NCBI RefSeq assembly: GCF_002022445.1
Contig: NZ_MUYE01000001.1
Location: 1,054,001-1,118,000 of the forward strand
Direction of reading: 5' to 3'
Length of the DNA stretch: 64,000 bases
Origin: Bartonella sp. AR 15-3
GTDB taxonomy: Bacteria; Pseudomonadota; Alphaproteobacteria; Rhizobiales; Rhizobiaceae
Shown: one piece after another, positions 29,947-40,872 of the stretch
Layout: the number at the start of each line of letters is the position of its first letter
How positions within the stretch are numbered: position 1 is the first letter of the stretch
Made by a program: the position numbers and the translations under genes
Notes under the pieces: generated by a model
Seen by the model: only the letters and a program-made list of their open reading frames with translations
What the model was told of the DNA's origin: nothing
Database searches by the model: none

Positions 29947-31068
29947 TTAAAATTTATAAGCTAAACCGACACGAAAATCATTAGTTTTATAGTATTTTAG
30001 GTTTATTTTGTTGAATTTTTTCTCACCAAAATCCGAGTAACGATACTCTGAGCGTAGCAGAATACGATCAGTCATGGCAAAATCAAAACCACCCCCAAGA
30101 GTATAACCAATCATTGTTTCTGCACTATCGAACGAACTCGCAGAAGTATTTTCCTTACCTATTTCCTTAATTGACTTCGCAAAAGTACCTTGAATTTTTG
30201 TATAAGCAATACCACCAGCAATATAAGGCATAACACGACCAGCGGACAAACCTAAACGTATCCGTGAAGTACCAATCCATTTCTGTTTCAAAGTATGAGT
30301 ATATGTTTCAACAAGATTAGGCTGTCTTAACGTTGGGTTTGGCGAACTTACATTTCTCGCAGCAGGTATTGGTGATATTCCCTCAGGAGCAACAGCCTTT
30401 TTCACGATAGACTGAGAGGATTGACCAACATTAGCTTGAGGCAGACTTCTTTTTGATCGTGCTTGTCCTGAAGAAGAAGTAGTTACTCCACTCTCTGCAC
30501 TACGAGTATCTCCTCTAGGATTTATTATAGTACTTACTGTATGAGTAACGACTGGAAAAGAACTTGGAGTTGAAGAAACAGGTGGATAGACAATTACCAT
30601 TTCCTTACCCGTAGCACTTACTATCTCTTCACCCGATGGTGTACGAATCGACATTGCACGTACAGGCGCTTGACTGCGTGCTAACTCTTTTGGTTTTTTT
30701 TTGTTTTTAACAAAAACTTTTGTATTCCTTTTATTAGAGAAAACGATATCTGTATCAATACCTAGCACAAAACGATTACCCCAATCAAAATTAAAACCGG
30801 CGAAGAAACCACCCGTGATTCCAGAAAGATCAGATGAGAAATCTTCATCAATCGAATTCCATTTTTTAGTTTTATCTATATCATTATATTGTAAAGTAGT
30901 AAAACTAGAAAAGCTCCCCATCTGTCCCCCAAGATAAAAGCCTTCCCAAGAATAAACAGGAGCAGAAATTGACTTTAAATTTGAAGGAACTACGATATCA
31001 GCTGCCTGTATTCTAGAAGTTAAACTAATAGCTAAAATGGATACTGTCATTAAATATTTTATATTCAT
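29947..31068 (-). CDS. hbp: Hemin-binding outer membrane protein (Hbp/Pap31 family) with a long inserted loop
   Basis: A beta-barrel of the Omp25/Omp31/Pap31 group. In Bartonella these proteins bind haem and serve as surface antigens. Signal peptide to about residue 22 (cut near RIQA-AD). The barrel starts with YSWEGFYLGGQMG (about 39-51), with GGFFAGFNFDWGNRFVLGID near 86-105. The second half resumes at WIGTSRIRLGLSAGRVMPYI and ends in a terminal phenylalanine (FRVGLAYKF). In between, residues about 115-258 form a Ser/Pro/Thr/Arg-rich, low-complexity stretch of some 140 residues, with no cysteine, replacing a short loop. At 373 residues the protein is about 100 longer than a typical Pap31. 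The insert should be an extracellular loop. Which hbp paralogue it is cannot be told. Confidence 0.85.
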   Translation of the reverse strand: MNIKYLMTVSILAISLTSRIQAADIVVPSNLKSISAPVYSWEGFYLGGQMGSFSSFTTLQYNDIDKTKKWNSIDEDFSSDLSGITGGFFAGFNFDWGNRFVLGIDTDIVFSNKRNTKVFVKNKKKPKELARSQAPVRAMSIRTPSGEEIVSATGKEMVIVYPPVSSTPSSFPVVTHTVSTIINPRGDTRSAESGVTTSSSGQARSKRSLPQANVGQSSQSIVKKAVAPEGISPIPAARNVSSPNPTLRQPNLVETYTHTLKQKWIGTSRIRLGLSAGRVMPYIAGGIAYTKIQGTFAKSIKEIGKENTSASSFDSAETMIGYTLGGGFDFAMTDRILLRSEYRYSDFGEKKFNKINLKYYKTNDFRVGLAYKF

Positions 31069-31276
31069 CTATCAAAAATCCAAATTTAAATAAAATACAT
31101 TTTGTTTAAAGAATCATAAACAAAATAATATTACTAACAAATTGTTTCTTTTTTCTAAAGAATATCTCTATTTAACATAAATTATCTAAAAAACAAATTG
31201 ATAGTTATTCATATGAATAAATCAGTTTTAATTATTGAGAATGTATATTGCTTAAAGTACCCTTGATTTCAAAAGT

Positions 31277-31320
31277 AAGTGCTCTATTTACTTATACCAT
31301 TAAACATAAATAGAGTACTT
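31277..31320 (+). promoter_or_regulatory. Stem-loop immediately upstream of the DUF1499 gene
   Basis: A 14-base-pair stem (one G-U pair) with a 16-base loop. The right arm is TAAATAGAGTACTT. It ends only a few bases before the TTGGGGA ribosome site, so it would sit in the 5' leader, or act as an operator in the hbp/DUF1499 divergent region. There is no T-run, so a simple terminator is less likely. Confidence 0.4.
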
Positions 31321-31340
31321 TATTGGGGAAAAAACGTTTC

Positions 31341-32126
31341 ATGAAAAAGGAATATGTTTGGTTTACCTCAAGAGCAGCGGTATGGTCTCCTCGTTTTAGT
31401 GGATTGGCATTTCTTATTTTATTATTCTCAACACTTTTACAACGATATTCTATGCTTCGTGTCAGTGATTTTATCGTTTTAGTAAGCCTTTCTGCTTGCT
31501 GTATTTTTCTCTCTCTTTTTCTTGCCATCAAAGCACTCTATAGGTTATGGACACATGGTATTCGAGGTGGAATGAAAGCACTGAAAGGTATCATTTTTTC
31601 GTTAATCACTGCCACACCACTGGTGCTATCTACTGGATGGTGGTTTGCCTTACCAGCTATTTATGATGTTTCTACTGATACACAGAAACCACCAGTTTTT
31701 TTCCGTACTCTGCGTCCTAGTGATTCTTTACCTTTCAAAAATGATTTAATTAAACAAGCAACAGTACAAATGTCACAATGGCCAGAAATGTCAGGACGTC
31801 GTTATGACGGCTCTCCTGATTATATTCGTAAATCAGTTTTTAATGTCTTAGCAGCCCGCGGCTGGCCTGTGCTAGCTCAACAAAGTATCAAAAGCGAAGA
31901 TAATGAATTTTATATTGCGACGATAGCAAAAACTATTTGCCTAGGTTTTATTTCCGATATTGTAATTCGCTTAACAGATGAAGGAGATACAACTTTTGTT
32001 GATATGCGTGCTACTTCGCGTCATTTGCCAAGAGATTTTGGTACGAATGCTGCTTTCATCATCGCTTTTATGGATGCACTTGATACAGAAATAGCTTCTA
32101 TTCCTTTTTCTTCAAGCGATGAATAA
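31341..32126 (+). CDS. DUF1499 domain membrane protein
   Basis: About 261 residues. Three hydrophobic segments lie in the first ~120 residues (about 16-34, 40-62 and 83-105). A soluble domain follows from about 130, with YDGSPDYIRKSVFNVLAARGWPV (read in parts), IAKTICLGFISDIVIRL and VDMRATSRHLPRDFGTNA. The RATSR and DFGTNA motifs are typical of DUF1499. An ATG is preferred over an upstream in-frame TTG; GGGGA lies about eleven bases before it. Read divergently from hbp. Function unknown. Confidence 0.8.
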   Translation: MKKEYVWFTSRAAVWSPRFSGLAFLILLFSTLLQRYSMLRVSDFIVLVSLSACCIFLSLFLAIKALYRLWTHGIRGGMKALKGIIFSLITATPLVLSTGWWFALPAIYDVSTDTQKPPVFFRTLRPSDSLPFKNDLIKQATVQMSQWPEMSGRRYDGSPDYIRKSVFNVLAARGWPVLAQQSIKSEDNEFYIATIAKTICLGFISDIVIRLTDEGDTTFVDMRATSRHLPRDFGTNAAFIIAFMDALDTEIASIPFSSSDE

Positions 32127-32635
32127 AAATTATAAAATATGATTGCATTTTCAAAGTAAATAATTATTTTATTTTGATATAAGAAAAAGACAGATAATTG
32201 AGATATTTTCTACAATTTTAAATTAATGCCACAATAAATTATTTTATAAGCTTTGTAATTGAATAATTTCTGTAATTACATTTACCAAAATAGTATTTTT
32301 ATAGATTATAATTATGATTCTTCAATTATTTTTAAAATACAATATTTTTTGATTTGTATACGCTCGTAAATGTAGATATTTATGAATTTTATACTATAAA
32401 TAATAAGATATTGAATGTTAGAATAATTACTATAAGGAAAATGTAAGATTTAATTGATATACACCAAATTAATTTTTTAGTGTAATTTTCTTAGAAGCTA
32501 GTAATGTATTTTTATGATATCATGATAAAAATAAGTTTTTATAAGAAGAAAAAATGAGCACTTCTGCTTTCACATATTGCGTACAGTTGTAAAAATCGTT
32601 ATAAGGCGCGAACGCTAGTGTAATTATGTTGTCTT
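32127..32635. other. AT-rich spacer upstream of tRNA-Gln
   Basis: About 500 bases with no coding frame. The stretch just before the tRNA (AAGGCGCGAACGC) is locally GC-rich and probably part of the tRNA promoter/leader region. No exact promoter is assigned. Confidence 0.35.
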
Positions 32636-32710
32636 TGGGGTATAGCCAAGCGGTAAGGCACCGGTTTTTGGTACCGGCATTCCCTGGTTCGAATCCAGGT
32701 ACCCCAGCCA
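32636..32710 (+). tRNA. tRNA-Gln (anticodon TTG)
   Basis: A complete cloverleaf of 75 bases with encoded CCA. The acceptor stem TGGGGTA pairs with TACCCCA, with discriminator G. The anticodon stem CCGGT/ACCGG encloses loop TTTTGGT, giving TTG. The T arm has CCTGG-TTCGAAT-CCAGG. The sequence is nearly the same as enterobacterial tRNA-Gln(UUG), so the identity is safe. Confidence 0.97.
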
Positions 32711-33313
32711 GTTTCTCCTAATTAAAATTTAGGTGTTGATTTATAGCTCTATTCCTAATTTTTGTTGAATTGTTTTTCAACTTATAGCTGACTGCATCAT
32801 CGTGTACTATGTAAAGATTATAACAACTAATCAATAAGATTCTTTAATAGACCTAGTGTACTTTATTTAAAGAATATGTACTTGCTGATAACAAAACTAA
32901 TACCCTAATAATTTTATAGTTATATTTTTATATTAAAAGAAAGTTTATGATATTCAATCAATAATTTAGAGTAAAATTTGTTCCGATTAATTTATAAAAG
33001 CTCATATCTATTCCAGATTAAATTATTGAAAGTAGTAGCTCTATTACTAAAGGACAAGGTCGAAAAGGATAGAAATTATTTATGTAATAATTAATTTGAA
33101 CAAATTTTAATAGTATAAATTTATAGCTCCTTATTAATCGTTTATAAAAAAAACTTGCTAGCATTTAGAATTAAAGCGCTGTTTTAATCTATAAAGATAC
33201 TATCGAAACTATCGATAAAACATGCAAAATTAAAAATGAATATAAAAGATTGTAACAAAAGCAACTTTATACAATGGAGATATCAACTTTACTCGATGAG
33301 TGATTGTACCACT
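32711..33313. other. AT-rich spacer between tRNA-Gln and ppdK
   Basis: About 600 bases with no supported gene, repeat or hairpin. Confidence 0.35.
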
Positions 33314-35986
33314 TCAATAAAAAGTTTTTTTGGCGATTGCTGACTGCGCTGCTGCTAAACGTGCAACCGGTACCCGAAAAGGCGAACATGAAATATAATC
33401 TAGACCATTTTCTTCACAAAAAGCGATAGAATGAGGATCACCTCCATGTTCACCACAAATACCCAGTTTAATTTTCGCACGTTGAGAACGCCCACGTTCT
33501 GAAGCAATAGCTATAAGTTCTCCTACTCCATCTTGATCAATCGATACAAAAGGATCTTTTTCCAAAAGTCCTTTTTGCAAATAAGTTGTCAAAAATGGTG
33601 CTGCATCATCACGCGAAATACCAAAAGTAGTTTGTGTCAAGTCATTTGTTCCAAATGAAAAAAATTCTGCGGTTTCTGCAATTTCATCCGCTCGAAGAGC
33701 AGCTCTTGGCAATTCAATCATTGTCCCAACTATGTATTGAATATTAACATTCTTTTCCTTCATCACTTCACCAGCAACATAATCAATACGCGCTTTAACA
33801 AAATCCAATTCAGACTTAAGAGCCACGAGTGGTATCATAATTTCGGGAATGACAGGAGATCCTGTTTTCTTAGCTGATTCTACTACCGCTTCAAAAACTG
33901 CTCGCGCTTGCATTTCAGCAATTTCAGGATAAGTGATGATTAAACGGCATCCCCGTAAACCAAGCATGGGATTAAATTCATGCAATTGGTGCACACATTC
34001 TACAAGTAGTTCAGAAGGAATCCCCATTGCCATTGCAACACTAAGAATTTCTTTTTCTGTTTTTGGCAAAAACTCATGTAAAGGCGGATCTAAAAAACGG
34101 ATAGTCACAGGTAAACCAGACATAATTTCAAACAATTCAATGAAATCTGATCGTTGCATTGGCAAAAGCTTATCCAACGCTTTGCGACGTCCATCTGCAT
34201 CATTACTTAAAATCATTTCACGCATAACAACGATACGCTCACCAGTAAAGAACATATGCTCAGTACGACAAAGACCAATACCTTCAGCTCCAAAAGAACG
34301 CCCCATACGTGCATCAGTCACTGTTTCAGCATTAGCGCGAACTTTCATTCGCCGCATTCCATCAGCCCATTCCATTAATTGAGCAAAATCTCCACAAAGT
34401 TCGGGCTGCAACATTGCAACCTTTCCTTCTAAAACTTCTCCCACTCCACCATCTATTGTAATAATATCGCCTTTTTGAAAGCTCTGACCTGAAGCAATCA
34501 TCGTATTTGTCTTATAATCAATCCGCACACTGCTGGCACCAGAAACACAGGGTTTTCCCATACCGCGAGCGACAACAGCAGCATGACTCGTCATCCCACC
34601 ACGTGTCGTTAAAATTCCTTCTGCAGCATGCATACCATGAAGATCTTCTGGACTTGTCTCTACACGTACTAAAATAACTTTCCGTCCTTCTATTGACGCT
34701 CTTTCTGCTTCTTCAGATGTAAAAACAATTTCACCAGTTGCAGCCCCTGGGGAAGCAGGTAGACCACGCGCTATAACACATCGCTTTGCCTTGGGATCAA
34801 GCATAGGATGTAAAAGCTGATCAAGTGATTTTGGTTCAATCCGCATCACCGCTTCTTCACAGCTTATCAACCCCTCCGCAACCATCTCAACCGCTATCTT
34901 TAAAGCTGCACGTGCTGTTCGTTTTCCTGAACGAGTCTGCAACATCCACAATTTACCCTTTTCAATTGTAAACTCTAAATCTTGCATATCTCGATAATGC
35001 TGTTCAAGCTTATGCGCAATCTGGCATAATTGTGAAAAAGCTTCTGGCATAATTTTTTCCAATGATGGTTTATTTGAACCAGCAGCAACACGAGCAACTT
35101 CGGTAATATTCTGAGGTGTACGAATACCTGCTACAACATCTTCACCCTGTGCATTAACTAAAAATTCACCATAGAGTTCTTTTTTCCCTGTTGATGGATT
35201 ACGTGTAAAAGCAACACCCGTTGCTGAATCTTCACCCATATTGCCAAACACCATAGCTTGCACATTAACTGCTGTTCCCCAACTTTCAGGAATATTATGT
35301 AAACGACGATAAGTAATTGCACGTGCTGTCATCCAACTTGAAAAAACTGCTCCAATTGCACCCCATAATTGTTTTTCAGGATCTTGCGGAAAAGGTTCTC
35401 CTAACTTCTCTTCAACACATGCTTTGTAAAGAATAATAATGTTTTTCCAATCAGTTGCTGTTATTTCTGTATCAACACCGTAACCATTACGTGCTTTTAC
35501 TTCATCAAGAATTTCCTCAAAATGTGAATGATCTAACCCCAAAACAACATTGGAATACATTTGAATAAAACGACGATAACTATCATAAGCAAAGCATTCA
35601 TTATTGGCTTGTATAGCAATTGCTTTTACAGTATCGTCATTCATACCGAGATTAAGAACCGTATCCATCATCCCTGGCATAGAATCCCGAGCTCCTGAAC
35701 GGACAGAAAGCAAAAGCGGCACTTGTTTATGAGCAAATTCCCGTCCTGTCTGTTCTTCAATACGTTGGAGCGCTTGTCTAACATTCTCCTGCAATTCTTC
35801 TGGGTATGTACCACCATGAGTATAATAAAAATTGCAAACTTCTGTTGTAAGAGTAAATCCAGGAGGAACAGGCAAACCAAGATTACTCATTTCTGCTAAA
35901 TTAGCTCCTTTACCGCCAAGAAGATTACATTCACTCGCACTTCCTTCTGCTTGACCATTACCAAAACTATAAACCCATTTTGCCAT
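33314..35986 (-). CDS. ppdK: Pyruvate, phosphate dikinase
   Basis: A cytosolic enzyme interconverting pyruvate, ATP and phosphate with phosphoenolpyruvate, AMP and pyrophosphate. It is a gluconeogenic step in organisms living on amino acids and organic acids. About 890 residues, full length. The order is: ATP-grasp nucleotide domain from the start (LLGGKGANLAEMSNLGLPVPPG), the phosphohistidine domain with TSHAAVVARGMGKPC (His near 468), and the PEP/pyruvate TIM barrel with FGTNDLTQ and the catalytic Cys near 844 in ICGEHGGDP. The start giving MAKWVYSFG fits family members; a GGA motif lies eight bases upstream. An adjacent upstream ATG is equally possible. Confidence 0.97.
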   Translation of the reverse strand: MAKWVYSFGNGQAEGSASECNLLGGKGANLAEMSNLGLPVPPGFTLTTEVCNFYYTHGGTYPEELQENVRQALQRIEEQTGREFAHKQVPLLLSVRSGARDSMPGMMDTVLNLGMNDDTVKAIAIQANNECFAYDSYRRFIQMYSNVVLGLDHSHFEEILDEVKARNGYGVDTEITATDWKNIIILYKACVEEKLGEPFPQDPEKQLWGAIGAVFSSWMTARAITYRRLHNIPESWGTAVNVQAMVFGNMGEDSATGVAFTRNPSTGKKELYGEFLVNAQGEDVVAGIRTPQNITEVARVAAGSNKPSLEKIMPEAFSQLCQIAHKLEQHYRDMQDLEFTIEKGKLWMLQTRSGKRTARAALKIAVEMVAEGLISCEEAVMRIEPKSLDQLLHPMLDPKAKRCVIARGLPASPGAATGEIVFTSEEAERASIEGRKVILVRVETSPEDLHGMHAAEGILTTRGGMTSHAAVVARGMGKPCVSGASSVRIDYKTNTMIASGQSFQKGDIITIDGGVGEVLEGKVAMLQPELCGDFAQLMEWADGMRRMKVRANAETVTDARMGRSFGAEGIGLCRTEHMFFTGERIVVMREMILSNDADGRRKALDKLLPMQRSDFIELFEIMSGLPVTIRFLDPPLHEFLPKTEKEILSVAMAMGIPSELLVECVHQLHEFNPMLGLRGCRLIITYPEIAEMQARAVFEAVVESAKKTGSPVIPEIMIPLVALKSELDFVKARIDYVAGEVMKEKNVNIQYIVGTMIELPRAALRADEIAETAEFFSFGTNDLTQTTFGISRDDAAPFLTTYLQKGLLEKDPFVSIDQDGVGELIAIASERGRSQRAKIKLGICGEHGGDPHSIAFCEENGLDYISCSPFRVPVARLAAAQSAIAKKTFY

Positions 35987-36180
35987 CATATAAATCCGTT
36001 CAATTATCAGTATCAAAATATTATTTGACCAAGCTAATCATTAAAAATAGTCTTTCGATTTTAAAATTAATGAAGCCAAATAAAATACTGCCTTATAGTA
36101 AGGTATGAAAAGTACCCCTCTCCAATAAGAAGACCAACAATCATAATTACCAATCTTCATTTTGGAAACAATGTATATTG

Positions 36181-36831
36181 TTAAAGAAAACTATCAATTA
36201 CTGAAAAGAAATCTTGCATTGACATAGCACCTTCATACTTTTTACCGTTAATAAAGAAGGTTGGTGTTGCTGTAACACCAAGCTCTTTTCCACGTTCAAA
36301 AGAGGCATTCACTTCGTCCAAAATAGATTGATTTTTTAGGCACGCATTAAAGCTTTCATCAGTAAAACCAGCCATAAAGGCAATTTTTTTCAATGGCTCC
36401 AAAGCGTCTGCTGCCATAACCCACTCATTTTGTTTTTGAAACAAAACTTCTATCAAAGGAAAATAACGATCTTCTGGAGCACACCTAGCCAACATAAAAC
36501 CCGCTGTTGCCCGAGGATCATAAGAAAAATCCCGAAAAATAAGTTTTACTTTACCTGTTTTGATATACTTTTTACGAAGTTGAGGAAGTATTACATTGTA
36601 AAAATCAGCACAAAAAGCGCATGAAAGTGAAGCATATTCAATAATGATCACAGGAGCATTGTCTTCACCCTCAACTTTATCCTTAACTTTACCCGATTTA
36701 AGGAGCTCAGCCATATCAATGGTTGCTACTGGCTTAGCTTTACTTACTAAAGTTGTAGTTGCATGAACCTGTGCAGTTACACCCCAAATAAAAATTATTA
36801 CGAAAGATACAATGAAACGATAATTAATCAT
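36181..36831 (-). CDS. DsbA-family thiol-disulfide oxidoreductase
   Basis: A periplasmic thioredoxin-fold protein of about 216 residues. Signal peptide to about residue 23, then a DsbA-like domain with the redox pair Cys71/Cys74 in SLSCAFCADFY and the cis-proline loop GVTATPTFFINGKKY. CxFC and the single domain are typical of the BdbD/DsbA group in Rhizobiales that lies beside the DUF721 gene and mutY, as here. It probably oxidises or isomerises envelope proteins. The start giving MINYRF is preferred: a longer frame upstream would overlap the neighbouring gene and push the signal peptide inward. Confidence 0.85.
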   Translation of the reverse strand: MINYRFIVSFVIIFIWGVTAQVHATTTLVSKAKPVATIDMAELLKSGKVKDKVEGEDNAPVIIIEYASLSCAFCADFYNVILPQLRKKYIKTGKVKLIFRDFSYDPRATAGFMLARCAPEDRYFPLIEVLFQKQNEWVMAADALEPLKKIAFMAGFTDESFNACLKNQSILDEVNASFERGKELGVTATPTFFINGKKYEGAMSMQDFFSVIDSFL

Positions 36832-36920
36832 AAATAACACTTTTCTGTTCGACTTAAACAAATAAAAATCTAATACCTCTTCATTAAGGGAAAGAAATAT
36901 AAAATGGTTTTCCTTCTTTA

Positions 36921-37430
36921 TTATTTTTTTTCCGTCAAAATGCAATATCCAAGCTTATAAAGTGATCGGTGTAAACTTTTATCTTCAATCTCTTCAAGCA
37001 TTTTTTTTAAGCGTTGTTTATTTTTTTTATTTGGGAATAGCTCTACTTCCGAATAATCCGTGAAAACTGATACCTGCTTGTGTTCAATTTTGATTCGGTC
37101 AATAGCGATATACCCAAAAAAACTATTAATTCTTTGAATCAATTCATTTGTTTCATGCATTAACTTTAACATAGCGATTCCTTCACATGCTACCACAAGT
37201 GTCGCAGGATGAAATGTTTCATTTTGATCTGCACGACCTTTCCAAATAATTTTGATCGGCATGGTATGTTCGCCAATATCCTGCCCGACAATCTGTGACC
37301 AATTTTCTATGAGCGCTATATTAAGTCCTGTTCTTTTGCGTAAAATCGGATCAAGCATTTCGGATACCATTTCAGCAATAGAATAAAAATGATATTTTTG
37401 TGTGTTTTTGCTCATTCCATCCTGGGCCAT
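36921..37430 (-). CDS. DUF721 protein, DciA-like
   Basis: 169 residues. The central domain has LIENWSQIVGQDIGEHTMPIKI, HPATLVVACEGIAMLKLMHET and LIQRINSFFGYIAIDRIKI, the DUF721 pattern. DUF721 includes DciA, the ancestral loader of replicative helicase DnaB in bacteria lacking DnaC. Alphaproteobacterial members are longer at the C-terminus, as here (about 45 extra polar residues). It is upstream of the DsbA-like gene on the same strand and divergent from mutY. A second ATG five codons in, behind AGGA, may be the true start. Confidence 0.75.
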   Translation of the reverse strand: MAQDGMSKNTQKYHFYSIAEMVSEMLDPILRKRTGLNIALIENWSQIVGQDIGEHTMPIKIIWKGRADQNETFHPATLVVACEGIAMLKLMHETNELIQRINSFFGYIAIDRIKIEHKQVSVFTDYSEVELFPNKKNKQRLKKMLEEIEDKSLHRSLYKLGYCILTEKK

Positions 37431-37616
37431 TATTAAATCATAATTGTTTTCTTTTCGATATTTAAAGCCACTACTTTGAAAATTAATAATAAATACAACT
37501 TTAAAAAACTGCGTTTACTGAATTAGAATTTTTATAATTAATTATTAAAAGCAAACTATAAATTGCAAAATATATGCTTTTTTGTATTTTAGACTTGTTT
37601 ATGATTAAAAACAACG

Positions 37617-38675
37617 ATGTATAAAATTTCTTCACTTCTCCTTTCTTGGTATGATCAAAATTATCGCCATTTACCATGGCGTATACCCCCTACAAAACAA
37701 ATAAAAGGCATTTATCCTGATCCTTATCGAATTTGGTTATCCGAAGTTATGCTGCAACAAACAACAGTTGAAACTGTTAAACCTTACTTTAAAAAATTTC
37801 TAAAACTTTGGCCTGATCTCTTCTCTTTATCACAAGCATCACAAGATGATATCATGAAGGCATGGGCGGGTCTTGGTTATTATTCACGTGCACGTAATCT
37901 TAAAAATTGTGCTATTCAACTTGTTAAAAATCATAGAGGTAAATTTCCACAATCGGTAAAAATATTACGCACTTTACCGGGTATTGGAGACTATACTGCA
38001 GCAGCTATTGCTGCAATTGCCTTTGATCATCCTGTAGCCGTTGTTGACGGTAATGTCGAACGTGTTATAACGCGCTTATTTGCCATTACTTCAACATTAC
38101 CCAAAGCAAAATCTGAGATCAAAGAAAAAACATTTGAAATTACTGATGTAAAACGTCCTGGTGATTTTGCTCAAGCTATGATGGATTTAGGTGCAACAAT
38201 TTGCACTCCCCGTAAGCCATCTTGTTTACTCTGCCCTCTTCAAAATTTGTGCACAGCAATGAAAATGCAGGCAACAGAAGCTTTCCCAGTAAAAGTTCCT
38301 AAAAAAGAACGTCCTTTAAAAACTGGTGCTGCTTTTGTAATACTCAATGAAAATAAACAAATTTACTTAGAAAAACGACAGCATACAAAATTACTCAACG
38401 GCATGACCCAAATTCCTAATAATATCGGAATAAATGAAGAAAATGGACTGCAAAATGCTCCCTGTTCTGCTAATTGGAAATTTATGGGACAAATTACACA
38501 TATTTTTACTCACTTTTCTTTAAAACTTAATGTCTACTGTGCAGATAATATTCGGGGAACAAAGCTTAAAAATGGTTGGTGGTGTGATATTCATCATCTT
38601 AGCAAAGAGGCACTCCCTACTGTTATGAAAAAAGCCATTGCTATAGCTATTTCTTCTCCTTTTAAATTCAAATAA
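37617..38675 (+). CDS. mutY: A/G-specific adenine DNA glycosylase
   Basis: A base excision repair enzyme that removes adenine opposite 8-oxoguanine. 352 residues. The helix-hairpin-helix motif LPGIGDYTAAAI is near 120-131, catalytic Asp144 in VVDGNVERV, and Glu43 in SEVMLQQTTVETV. The [4Fe-4S] cluster cysteines are 196, 203, 206 and 212 (CTPRKPSCLLCPLQNLC). The C-terminal NUDIX-like domain (about 229-350) recognises 8-oxoG. Full length and intact. Divergent from the DUF721/DsbA-like pair and convergent with ccrM, 67 bases apart. Confidence 0.96.
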   Translation: MYKISSLLLSWYDQNYRHLPWRIPPTKQIKGIYPDPYRIWLSEVMLQQTTVETVKPYFKKFLKLWPDLFSLSQASQDDIMKAWAGLGYYSRARNLKNCAIQLVKNHRGKFPQSVKILRTLPGIGDYTAAAIAAIAFDHPVAVVDGNVERVITRLFAITSTLPKAKSEIKEKTFEITDVKRPGDFAQAMMDLGATICTPRKPSCLLCPLQNLCTAMKMQATEAFPVKVPKKERPLKTGAAFVILNENKQIYLEKRQHTKLLNGMTQIPNNIGINEENGLQNAPCSANWKFMGQITHIFTHFSLKLNVYCADNIRGTKLKNGWWCDIHHLSKEALPTVMKKAIAIAISSPFKFK

Positions 38676-38742
38676 CTTCCCACCTACACAAAATAAAAAT
38701 TGACTATAATAATGCTTTATCAGCAATTAAAATCAGTGCAAC

Positions 38743-39888
<1,146 letters not shown>

Positions 39889-40176
39889 TCAACAACACGA
39901 ACCGAAATAACTCTATAATTAAAATGATTAATTAATCTAATTGTCCACCATCTTCACAAAATAGAGTAAATGTATCGTTAAGCTAATTTAAATTTATTTT
40001 ATTCAATGCAAGCAAAATAATTTCATATTGATAAATCTTTATTTTACTCCTTTGTAGCATATTGTTCATATTATCAAATTAATGAGAAAAATCTTTCAAG
40101 TTATATCTTTATAAAACGAGAGCTTTTAATATTATTTTATAAAAATTCTTAAACCCGTTATAATAAGGAATGTCTT

Positions 40177-40872
40177 ATGCTACAAATTGATCTTATTATT
40201 TTTGATTGTGATGGAGTTTTAGTAGATTCCGAATATCTTATAGCAAAAATTGGATCACAATTACTTAAAGAAATAGGATATAAAATATCGCCCGAAGAAT
40301 TAAGCGAACGCTATTCAGGACTTATTTTTCAAGATATTCTTAAAAAAATTGAACAAGAAATTAAGAGACCAATTTCTGCTAATCTCATAGATCAAATGGC
40401 ACATCTGTTTCGCGCACAAATGAAAACTGAATTACATACTATTAACGGTGTAAAAGAAGCAATAGAAATTATTAAATCCCTTTATCCCTATTGTATTTGC
40501 TCTAATGCAATGAGCAGAGATATAAAAGATATGCTTAACACTGTTAAACTCTATCACCTTTTTGACAATAAAATATTTTCAGCACCTGAAGTTGGAACTA
40601 AAAAACCTAAACCTGCACCTGATGTTTTTCTCTTTGCTGCACAAGAATTACGTGTACGACCAGAAAATACTATTGTTGTAGAAGATTCTATTCATGGTGT
40701 ACATGCTGCTGCTGCTGCAGGAATGCGTGTTATCGGCTTTACTGGAGGCCTCCACAGTTATCTTGGCCACTCTAATGCTCTTATAGAAGCCGGTGCTGAA
40801 ACGGTTATTACAAAACACGCCCATTTACCCGAAACCTTAGAAGCAATGAAAATATGGAAAGATTCGCAATAA
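40177..40872 (+). CDS. HAD-superfamily phosphatase (phosphoglycolate/sugar-phosphate type)
   Basis: 231 residues. Motif I is FDCDGVLVDSE, with nucleophile Asp10 and Asp12. A helical cap (about 18-85) follows, then motif II (ICSNAM), the motif III Lys in GTKKPKPAPDVFLFAA, and motif IV VVEDSIHGVHAAAAAGM. These are features of subfamily IA phosphatases and beta-phosphoglucomutase relatives. The substrate cannot be predicted. AAGGA lies eight bases before the ATG. It stands alone between ccrM and a gene-poor spacer. Confidence 0.88.
   Translation: MLQIDLIIFDCDGVLVDSEYLIAKIGSQLLKEIGYKISPEELSERYSGLIFQDILKKIEQEIKRPISANLIDQMAHLFRAQMKTELHTINGVKEAIEIIKSLYPYCICSNAMSRDIKDMLNTVKLYHLFDNKIFSAPEVGTKKPKPAPDVFLFAAQELRVRPENTIVVEDSIHGVHAAAAAGMRVIGFTGGLHSYLGHSNALIEAGAETVITKHAHLPETLEAMKIWKDSQ

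Noticed and set aside
39978..39991. TTAA-N6-TTAA upstream of ccrM, considered as a CtrA box
   Set aside because: The CtrA consensus needs seven bases between the half sites, and TTAA pairs are common by chance at this base composition.
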